Assembly (NCBI GenBank): GCA_947165725.1
Contig: CAMVBL010000068.1
Span: 1 to 5,774 of the forward strand
DNA from: an uncultured Caryophanales bacterium
Lineage (GTDB): Bacteria; Bacillota_I; Bacilli_A; RFN20; CAG-826
DNA length: 5,774 nt
Reading direction: 5' to 3'
The translations under genes were made by a program, and so were the position numbers. Under the pieces are notes generated by a model. The model did not search any database, had not been told where the DNA came from, and worked only from the letters and a program-made list of their open reading frames with translations. Below, piece by piece: positions 1 through 5,280 of this stretch (position 1 is the first letter of the stretch; each line of letters opens with the position of its first letter).

Positions 1-294
1 ATAAACTAAGTTATCTAAACGGGATTCGAGTAATTTCATGAAAGCAACACCAGTAACTTCTTTACTTGCTAAAGCAAGCATGAATAAACGTCTGAATTGT
101 CTTTCGTTAACACCGTACATTTGTCTTAATTTTTGTTTTTCAATTAATTGTTTGCCGTATTCAGAATTCTTTTTACGACGGGTGTTACCATGTTGGCCTG
201 GGCCATAAGGACGTTTTGCTAATTCTTTGTTAGTTTCTAATGTGGAAAAACCTAAACGACGAGATCTTTTCCAATCTGATCCTGTGTATCTCAT
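1..294 (-). CDS. rpsD: 30S ribosomal protein S4, N-terminal 98 codons (gene continues past the left edge)
   Basis: S4 is a primary 16S rRNA binding protein that nucleates assembly of the 30S body around the five-way junction of the 16S 5' domain, and in Bacillus it represses its own gene. The translation begins [20 protein letters not shown] and contains [10 protein letters not shown] (about residues 27-36), [27 protein letters not shown] and, at the edge, [10 protein letters not shown], where the S4 RNA-binding domain begins. These are signature stretches of bacterial S4. The N-terminus lacks the four zinc-binding cysteines, so this is the zinc-free form, as in B. subtilis. The frame is open to base 1, and about half of the usual 200 residues are missing only because the window ends. 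The start is fixed by a strong purine-rich ribosome binding site (AAGGAAAGGAAGGA, complement of 299-312) and by alignment with the family. It is transcribed from its own promoter with a long structured leader. Confidence 0.98.
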   Translation of the reverse strand, partial: MRYTGSDWKRSRRLGFSTLETNKELAKRPYGPGQHGNTRRKKNSEYGKQLIEKQKLRQMYGVNERQFRRLFMLALASKEVTGVAFMKLLESRLDNLVY

Positions 295-459
295 GATCTA
301 TCCTTCCTTTCCTTTATTTTTCTTTCGCAAAATAATGAATAGGTGTGAATTCCTTATCCCGGATGTTTGATTATACGTTTCACCTTAGAGCTTTGGTTAC
401 TTCGTCACAGCCGTATCAAACGTCGGTCGGATTGTATTCACATGCTGCATTACATGCAG
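295..459 (-). promoter_or_regulatory. Structured 5' leader of rpsD, probable S4 autoregulatory RNA
   Basis: About 165 nt separate the predicted transcript start from the rpsD start codon and contain no ORF. Read on the minus strand, the RNA opens with a hairpin, CTGCAT-GTA-ATGCAG (459 to 445). Nested complementary segments follow: TGTGAAT (442-436) with ATTCACA (350-344), ATCC (432-429) with GGAT (359-356), GTTTGAT (421-415) with ATCAAAC (371-365), and inside it ACG (414-412) with CGT (377-375). The 34-nt interior (411-378) includes GACGAAGTAACCAAAGC, which resembles part of 16S rRNA. In B. subtilis the rpsD leader binds S4 and represses expression, so autoregulation is the likely role here. 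The helices are seen in the sequence; the assignment to the S4 leader class is inferred from position and known biology. No intrinsic terminator lies before the gene, so control would be at translation or RNA stability. Confidence 0.72.
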
Positions 460-464
460 TTAAT

Positions 465-493
465 ACTATATAGAAATCTGTTAAATCAGTCAA
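465..493 (-). promoter_or_regulatory. Sigma-A type promoter of rpsD
   Basis: On the minus strand a -35 box TTGACT (493-488) and a -10 box TATAGT (470-465) are separated by exactly 17 bases, each one mismatch from consensus. The start of transcription would fall near 457-461, at the beginning of the leader hairpin. Its strength fits a ribosomal protein gene, and it lies downstream of the terminator of the preceding gene, so rpsD is an independent unit. Confidence 0.85.
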
Positions 494-522
494 CCAAAAA
501 ATTATATTTTTAACTAACCAAT

Positions 523-549
523 AAAAAAGACCTGCTTATTAAGCAAGTC
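523..549 (-). terminator. Rho-independent terminator of the 96-residue membrane protein gene
   Basis: On the minus strand GACTTGCTT (549-541) pairs with AAGCAGGTC (537-529) through nine pairs including one G-U, with a three-base loop, followed by six T residues (528-523). It begins three bases after the TAA stop codon of the upstream gene, which supports that gene being real and transcribed separately from rpsD. Confidence 0.93.
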
Positions 550-551
550 AA

Positions 552-842
552 TTAAAGTTGAAGCAATGAAATCATAGCGTCTATTGAAGATGAACTATTA
601 GGTGAATTATCCGTAGAGAATCCACTGGTTGTGTAATAAATAACAATCATCGTAGTGGTCAAAGCCACAACGAAAATAATTCCAGCGATAATTGCACCCA
701 CTAAATTCTTGGTAGGCCATTTATTCGCAACGCCATTTCTCATGTTATTGATGAACACGATTAAAGACGCGATTAATGCACCCGCTAAAAGTGCGTATAT
801 GATGATTAGAAACGGATAGAATAACGCAAATACAAATCCCAT
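552..842 (-). CDS. Small two-pass membrane protein of unknown function (96 aa)
   Basis: I do not recognise this protein. It has two strongly hydrophobic segments, at about residues 3-32 and 46-70, joined by a short basic, Asn-containing loop (NNMRNGVANKWPTKN). A polar tail of about 25 residues follows, rich in Ser, Asn, Thr and Asp (TDNSPNSSSS), and the end is again hydrophobic. There is no separate signal peptide; the first segment is most likely a membrane anchor. By the positive-inside rule the basic loop would be cytoplasmic and both ends outside, which is an inference. The gene looks genuine: a good ribosome binding site (GGAAGGA, complement of 851-857) lies 8 bases before the ATG, a promoter with 17-base spacing lies upstream, and a hairpin terminator follows the stop directly. 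It is divergent from ezrA and upstream of rpsD on the same strand. No catalytic motif or cysteine is visible, so no role is assigned. Confidence 0.85.
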   Translation of the reverse strand: MGFVFALFYPFLIIIYALLAGALIASLIVFINNMRNGVANKWPTKNLVGAIIAGIIFVVALTTTMIVIYYTTSGFSTDNSPNSSSSIDAMISLLQL

Positions 843-948
843 AATATTGTTCCTTCCTTTAGTGGTTAAGTAGGTTATAAATCTATAACACTAGAGAGAC
901 TATAAATTATAAATATCAATCGTGGCTTTTGCCTCTCACTTATTAGAC
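843..948 (-). promoter_or_regulatory. Untranslated leader of the small membrane protein gene
   Basis: From the predicted start near 948 to the ATG at 842 there are about 105 AT-rich bases without an ORF. The minus strand shows a short GGC-AAAA-GCC hairpin (933-924) and a weak AT-only stem further on. I cannot match it to a known riboswitch or leader class, and the structure is not strong enough to claim regulation. The remaining part of this intergenic region (949-1131) holds the two divergent promoters and the ezrA leader. Confidence 0.4.
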
Positions 949-954
949 ACATTA

Positions 955-983
955 AATATAGAAAACTGCTAAAGAAAATGCAA
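955..983 (-). promoter_or_regulatory. Sigma-A type promoter of the small membrane protein gene
   Basis: On the minus strand a -35 box TTGCAT (983-978) and a -10 box TATATT (960-955) are separated by 17 bases. Transcription would start near 948. The region is AT-rich, so chance matches are possible, but the exact spacing and the presence of a matching ribosome binding site and terminator support it. Confidence 0.65.
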
Positions 984-1045
984 ATTTTAATTAATGATTT
1001 CTGTCTTGCTATCTTTAATAAATATACATATTTCTTAAAAATGCT

Positions 1046-1074
1046 TTTAACTCGAGGGTGAAATTCGCTAGAAT
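1046..1074 (+). promoter_or_regulatory. Promoter of the ezrA-nifZ-thiI operon
   Basis: A weak -35 box TTTAAC (1046-1051) and a -10 box TAGAAT (1069-1074) are separated by 17 bases, which puts the start of transcription near 1081. This leaves a leader of about 50 nt before the ezrA ATG. It faces away from the promoter of the small membrane protein gene; the two -35 boxes are about 60 bases apart. Confidence 0.6.
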
Positions 1075-1115
1075 AATAGTGTGGCTTTAGCCATATGTTT
1101 TATTAGTCAATTATC

Positions 1116-1129
1116 AAGGAGGCTTCCTT
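1116..1129 (+). promoter_or_regulatory. Ribosome binding site of ezrA within a small inverted repeat; fixes the start codon
   Basis: AAGGAGG (1116-1122) is a near-perfect anti-16S sequence and lies 9 bases before the ATG at 1132. This decides the ezrA start in favour of the ATG over the in-frame GTG at 1081. The same bases form one arm of an inverted repeat, AAGGA (1116-1120) and TCCTT (1125-1129), with a four-base loop, so the site could fold on itself. Confidence 0.85.
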
Positions 1130-1131
1130 TT

Positions 1132-2868
1132 ATGCATATACTTCTTTCTACTGGTGAACAAGTTGCCATTATTGCCGCTTCTATTGGTGGCGCGATAGTG
1201 CTCGGTGTTTTACTTTTCCTTCTTTATCACTTTGTTATTTCTAGAAATAGAATCAAACACCAAGTCAGAGAATTACAAAAGAAATACTCCTATCTTGACG
1301 CTCTTTTAATTGGTCAAGACTCCCAATACATCCATCGTTTAGAAATCATTTCTCGAACAAACTTACTTTATGTTGATAAGCATGAAAAGTTCTCTCGTAG
1401 ATTTAAAGAAATCTATGAAAACGATGATAAGTTCGCGGAATCTATGCTCAAACAACTAAACGCTCTTATTAACAATAAGCAGTTCAAAAATATTAAGACC
1501 GTTATTAGTGACACTAAGAAAGCCATGAAAGTCTTCGAAGATAAAGTCAATGCTTTAGATAATGACTTATATACATTAATAAAACCAGAAGAAGATTCTC
1601 GTCAATCCATTTTAAAACTCAAAGAAAACTATAGACGAGTTAAACAAACATTCTATGCGAATAGCTCTGACTTAGATTTAGTCAGCTCCTCTATTAACCA
1701 AGTATTTGATAAACTCGATCAAATGTTCGTGGAATTTGAAACACATATCGAAAGTGCGGAATATGATGACGCTCAAGGTTTATTACCTACTATCTCTAAA
1801 GTAGTAACTGCTTTAGAAAGTGCCTTAAGTCAATTACCAAATCTCTGTATCTTAGTGAATACAGTTATTCCAGAAAAAATCGAAGATTTAAAGAAAGACT
1901 ACGATGTATTAGAAGCCCAGGGCTTACCATTATATAACTTAGCTTTCCAAACAAAGTTAGGGGAATGGAACAATGATTTAAATATCATCCGTACTCGTTT
2001 AACAAAGTTACAAATCGGTAATATCATGGAATCTTTAGACGCTCTTCAAAGTGAAATTGAAGAGATGAGAGAACTCTTAAATAACGAACAAAATGATAAG
2101 AACTTCTTTGAAGCACATAATGAAGAAATCTATCAAAATGTCGTTGATTTAGAAAAATCATTCTTAAAGATCTGCTCTCTTTTACCTGAACTTTATCGTA
2201 CATACGTTGTCACCGATGAACGTAAAGAAAAGGTCGAAGCATTAAAACAAACTATGAACTCTTTAGGTACCACTAAACAGTCCTTAGATAACTATGTTCA
2301 TAGTTCTTTAAAACAACCATACTCTACCTTAAAAGGTAAACTCGATGAATTAAACAACCAATATGCCACCGCTAAAGAAGGTATGGAAGAATTCAAACAA
2401 TATATCGAGTTCTTAAAGACCAGTAGTGAAGAAGCCTATACTTTAGTGTTTGTTTATTATTATCGTCTCAAACAAGAAGAAAGCTTACTTAGAGAAATCG
2501 CTATTCCAGAGTTCTCTGAACCATATCATGTGCGTATTGAGGATTGCTATGACTTATTAAATGAAATCGATAAGGCCATTAAAGTTCAACCAATCGCTGT
2601 TGATGAGATCAATGAAAAGGTTGCCACCTTAAAAGGTAGTGCTAGTGCCTTATTCGATGAAATCGAAAACAAGTTCAGAGAAATGCAACTTGCAGAATCC
2701 GCCATTGTCTATGCTAATAGAGATAGAAATCATCAAGATGATGTCCATCAACAATTAAGCGCTCTTGAACAAGAATTCTATAAAGGCGAATTCGTTAAAG
2801 TTTATCACGAAGCTAACGCCATCTTTAAGCGTATGCACGTAGAGGATACAGGTACCGCTAATGGCTAA
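1132..2868 (+). CDS. ezrA: Septation ring formation regulator EzrA (578 aa)
   Basis: EzrA is a membrane-anchored negative regulator of FtsZ ring assembly; it prevents extra rings at the poles and helps organise the septum in low-GC Gram-positives. The protein has the expected plan: a very short outside N-terminus, one membrane helix at about residues 11-36 followed by positive charges (SRNRIKH), then some 540 residues of acidic, Lys/Glu/Gln-rich helical coiled coil in the cytoplasm. The C-terminal segment AIVYANRDR (524-532) corresponds to the conserved IQYxNRYR patch of the family, and LEQEFYKGEFVKVYHEANAI after it matches the usual end. Length is close to the roughly 560-residue norm. The in-frame GTG at 1081 is rejected because it coincides with the predicted transcript start, and the AAGGAGG site and membrane anchor fit the ATG. 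It is first in an operon, overlapping the next gene by 8 bases. Confidence 0.93.
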   Translation: MHILLSTGEQVAIIAASIGGAIVLGVLLFLLYHFVISRNRIKHQVRELQKKYSYLDALLIGQDSQYIHRLEIISRTNLLYVDKHEKFSRRFKEIYENDDKFAESMLKQLNALINNKQFKNIKTVISDTKKAMKVFEDKVNALDNDLYTLIKPEEDSRQSILKLKENYRRVKQTFYANSSDLDLVSSSINQVFDKLDQMFVEFETHIESAEYDDAQGLLPTISKVVTALESALSQLPNLCILVNTVIPEKIEDLKKDYDVLEAQGLPLYNLAFQTKLGEWNNDLNIIRTRLTKLQIGNIMESLDALQSEIEEMRELLNNEQNDKNFFEAHNEEIYQNVVDLEKSFLKICSLLPELYRTYVVTDERKEKVEALKQTMNSLGTTKQSLDNYVHSSLKQPYSTLKGKLDELNNQYATAKEGMEEFKQYIEFLKTSSEEAYTLVFVYYYRLKQEESLLREIAIPEFSEPYHVRIEDCYDLLNEIDKAIKVQPIAVDEINEKVATLKGSASALFDEIENKFREMQLAESAIVYANRDRNHQDDVHQQLSALEQEFYKGEFVKVYHEANAIFKRMHVEDTGTANG

Positions 2869-3997
2869 TGTTATCTACCTAGATAATGCTGCCACAACTA
2901 AAGTTGATCCTGAAGTATTAAACTCTTACAATCAAATCACACTTAAATATTTCGCTAATCCGAGCAGCATACATTCTCTTGGTCAAGAATCTTCACGTCT
3001 ATTAGATAAAAGTCGTGAACAAATTTTAAATGTCCTTAAACTCACTCATCATGATGTGATCTTTACAAGTGGCGCGACTGAGGCTAATAACCTCGCAATT
3101 AAGGGGTACTGTTTTGCTAACCGCCCACGCGGTAAGCATATCATCACTAGTAGCACTGAACATCCTTCCGTTTTAAACACAGTTTTAGAGATGCAAGATT
3201 TTGGCTTTGAAGTAACAGTTTTACCAGTTAATAAAGAAGGGCAAATAGAGGTTAATTCTTTAAAGGCCGCAATTAGGGAAGATACAATACTTGTTTCTTT
3301 AATGATGGTCAATAATGAAGTAGGGGCAATTAATCCAATTAAAGAAGTTGGCGAATACCTTAAAAAGTTCCCTAAAATTGCCTTCCATGTTGATATGGTT
3401 CAAGCCATTGGTAAATTACCATTAGACTTTAATAATATTGATATGTTCTCTATCGCTGGCCATAAAATACATGGTTTATTAGGTTCAGGTCTATTAATTA
3501 AAGAAAAGAAAATCATCCTCAAAGCTATTAACCAAGGTGGGGGACAAGAAAACAATTTAAGAAGTGGCACAAACACCTTAGCCCTTTCCGCTTCACTAGC
3601 GAAAGCTCTTAGACTTGCTATCGAAGGTGAGGCTAATAACTTTAAAAAAGTTAAAGTTTTAAGTGAAAGGTTGTTAGACTACTTAAAAGACAATAAAGAT
3701 AAATATCTCATTAATTCATATAGTGAAGATAATCCATATATCGTTAATTTCTCTCTTCTTCATCATAAAGCAAGTGTGGTCGTAGAAGCCTTATCTAATC
3801 GCGGTATTATGGTCTCTTCATTAAGTGCGTGTCACGCGAAGAATGAAGATTATAGTAAAGTCGTCTATGCGATGTATCAAGATTCAAATCTTGCCCATAA
3901 TACTATCCGTATATCTTTTGATAAAGATAATACAGTAGAAGAAGTAGAAGCATTAATTAAAAACTTAGAAGAAATCCTTAAGGAGATTAAACAATGA
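2861..3997 (+). CDS. nifZ: Cysteine desulfurase, NifS/IscS family, NifZ-like partner of ThiI (378 aa)
   Basis: This PLP enzyme converts cysteine to alanine and carries the released sulfur as a persulfide, here most likely handed to ThiI. Family landmarks are complete: YLDNAATT at the N-terminus, FTSGATEANN (68-77), EHPSV with the PLP-stacking His101, VDMVQ with Asp178 and Gln181, AGHKIHG with the PLP-binding Lys202, GGGQENNLRSGT (226-237), and the mobile loop SSLSACHAK with catalytic Cys324. Length is normal for the family. The start ATG overlaps the end of ezrA by 8 bases with only a weak binding site, suggesting translational coupling; the stop overlaps thiI by 4. The symbol rests on synteny: in B. 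subtilis the desulfurase next to thiI and ezrA is NifZ, dedicated to tRNA 4-thiouridine. General use for Fe-S clusters cannot be excluded without knowing whether the genome also has SufS. Confidence 0.93.
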   Translation: MANVIYLDNAATTKVDPEVLNSYNQITLKYFANPSSIHSLGQESSRLLDKSREQILNVLKLTHHDVIFTSGATEANNLAIKGYCFANRPRGKHIITSSTEHPSVLNTVLEMQDFGFEVTVLPVNKEGQIEVNSLKAAIREDTILVSLMMVNNEVGAINPIKEVGEYLKKFPKIAFHVDMVQAIGKLPLDFNNIDMFSIAGHKIHGLLGSGLLIKEKKIILKAINQGGGQENNLRSGTNTLALSASLAKALRLAIEGEANNFKKVKVLSERLLDYLKDNKDKYLINSYSEDNPYIVNFSLLHHKASVVVEALSNRGIMVSSLSACHAKNEDYSKVVYAMYQDSNLAHNTIRISFDKDNTVEEVEALIKNLEEILKEIKQ

Positions 3998-5184
3998 TCA
4001 CTTATGACCATATTATGATTCGCTTTGGTGAATTATCCACGAAAGGCAAAAATAAAAAAGACTTTATCCGTACTCTCGCAGATAACGTTAAAAACGCTCT
4101 TAAGGATTGGCCAGAACTATCATTTGAAACTAGATACGACCATATCTATGTTGGACTTAATAACTTAGACTATCATCCAATTATTGAACGTTTACAAGAT
4201 GTTTCTGGTATCCACGCTTTATCTTTAGTCTATCGATGTTCTAAAGAAATCGAAGATATGAAAGAGTCCGCTTTAAACTTAATTAAAGAGGAAGAAGGTA
4301 AAACATTCAAAGTCAAAGTTAAAAGAGGCGATAAAACATATCCTCTCATCTCTGATGAAATCACTAGAATCGTCGCTGGTCATATCTTAAGAAATACCGA
4401 ACACTTAAAAGTGGATGTCCATAATCCAGATATTCTTCTTTCTATCGAAGTTAGACAAGAAGCTGCCTATATTTTCTGTAAGACATATCTAGGTGCGGGT
4501 GGCTATCCATTAGGCGTAGGTGGCAAAACCATGCATATGTTAAGTGGTGGTATTGATTCACCTGTCGCGGCCTATCTTATGATGAAAAGAGGAGTTAGTA
4601 TTGAATGTATCCATTTTGCCTCTCCTCCATATACCCAAATGGGTGTTATCTATAAGTTAGAAGACTTATTAAAAGTCTTAACTAGATATCAACCTCGTAT
4701 TAGATTACATATTGTCCCATTTACTAAGATTCAAGAAGCGATCTACGATAACGCTCCTGAAAGCTACTGTATTACTCTTATGAGACGTATGATGTTTAGA
4801 CTTGCTGATGCTTTATCTAAACGTCGAAAATGTCCAGTCATCAGTAGTGGTGAATCCATTGGTCAAGTCGCTAGTCAAACACTTCAATCAATGCACGTTA
4901 TTAACGCGGTCACTAATACACCAGTGATTAGACCACTTGCGACCACTGATAAGTTAGAAATCATTAAGATTAGTAAAAAGATTGGAACATATGATATCTC
5001 CATTAGACCATATGAAGATTGCTGCACAATCTTTACGCCAAAGGCCCCTAAAACAATGCCTCATATGGATGAAGTGGAAGAATTTGAAAAGAAATTCGAT
5101 TATGAATCAATGATCAAAGATGCGATTAATAATGTTGAAGTCAAGATTATTACAAGCGAAACTCAAGATAACGACTTATTGTAA
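3994..5184 (+). CDS. thiI: tRNA 4-thiouridine synthase ThiI, short form without rhodanese domain (396 aa)
   Basis: ThiI adenylates uridine 8 of tRNA and replaces its oxygen with sulfur, giving s4U, a near-UV sensor. The N-terminal ferredoxin-like part starts IMIRFGELSTKGKN (7-20), a THUMP RNA-binding region follows (about 60-165), then the ATP-binding PP-loop SGGIDSP (184-190) and the conserved ISSGESIGQVASQTL and IRPLATTDK stretches. PYEDCCTIFTP carries Cys343 and Cys344; one of these matches the catalytic cysteine of longer forms. The protein ends soon after, so the C-terminal rhodanese domain of E. coli ThiI (482 aa) is absent, as in the roughly 400-residue B. subtilis protein. Sulfur must then come straight from the desulfurase upstream, with which it overlaps by ATGA. 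AAGGAG (3980-3985) lies 8 bases before the ATG. A role in thiamine synthesis is unlikely without the rhodanese domain. Confidence 0.96.
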   Translation: MITYDHIMIRFGELSTKGKNKKDFIRTLADNVKNALKDWPELSFETRYDHIYVGLNNLDYHPIIERLQDVSGIHALSLVYRCSKEIEDMKESALNLIKEEEGKTFKVKVKRGDKTYPLISDEITRIVAGHILRNTEHLKVDVHNPDILLSIEVRQEAAYIFCKTYLGAGGYPLGVGGKTMHMLSGGIDSPVAAYLMMKRGVSIECIHFASPPYTQMGVIYKLEDLLKVLTRYQPRIRLHIVPFTKIQEAIYDNAPESYCITLMRRMMFRLADALSKRRKCPVISSGESIGQVASQTLQSMHVINAVTNTPVIRPLATTDKLEIIKISKKIGTYDISIRPYEDCCTIFTPKAPKTMPHMDEVEEFEKKFDYESMIKDAINNVEVKIITSETQDNDLL

Positions 5185-5208
5185 AAGCGTTGATAAAATC
5201 AAAAGAAT

Positions 5209-5233
5209 CGTCACTTTGTGACGTTTTCTTTTT
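5209..5233 (+). terminator. Rho-independent terminator of the ezrA-nifZ-thiI operon
   Basis: CGTCAC (5209-5214) and GTGACG (5218-5223) form a perfect six-pair stem with a three-base loop, followed by TTTTCTTTTT (5224-5233). It starts 25 bases after the thiI stop codon and separates the operon from the next gene, whose promoter begins within ten bases of the T-run. Confidence 0.93.
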
Positions 5234-5241
5234 CGCCTTTC

Positions 5242-5270
5242 TTGTCTACAATTTTTAAAGAGACTATACT
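5242..5270 (+). promoter_or_regulatory. Sigma-A type promoter of the CDP-alcohol phosphatidyltransferase gene
   Basis: The -35 box TTGTCT (5242-5247) and -10 box TATACT (5265-5270) are separated by exactly 17 bases. Transcription would start near A5277 or G5278, only three or four bases before the ATG at 5281, so the transcript would be almost leaderless. Confidence 0.82.
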
Positions 5271-5280
5271 AGAGTTAGTT

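Noticed and set aside
344..442. A metabolite riboswitch upstream of rpsD
   Set aside because: I compared the leader mentally with purine, THF, c-di-GMP, fluoride and guanidine-I patterns and found none of their conserved cores. The neighbouring gene makes S4 autoregulation the simpler explanation.
1081..1131. In-frame GTG start giving EzrA an extra 17 residues
   Set aside because: The GTG coincides with the predicted transcript start and has no ribosome binding site, whereas the ATG at 1132 has AAGGAGG nine bases upstream and gives the normal EzrA N-terminal membrane anchor.
3049..3312. Minus-strand ORF of 87 codons inside the desulfurase gene
   Set aside because: It lies wholly opposite a well-conserved enzyme core, has no promoter or ribosome binding site that I can see, and its translation resembles nothing; it is a shadow of the real gene.
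3995..3997. Possible TGA-as-tryptophan code, given the Mollicutes-like AT richness
   Set aside because: TGA ends the desulfurase at the expected length in an ATGA overlap with thiI, and tryptophans in the window are encoded by TGG, so the standard bacterial code applies.
5190..5202. Small inverted repeat TTGAT-AAA-ATCAA after thiI
   Set aside because: It is short, AT-rich and lacks a T-run; the strong terminator is the adjacent hairpin at 5209-5233.
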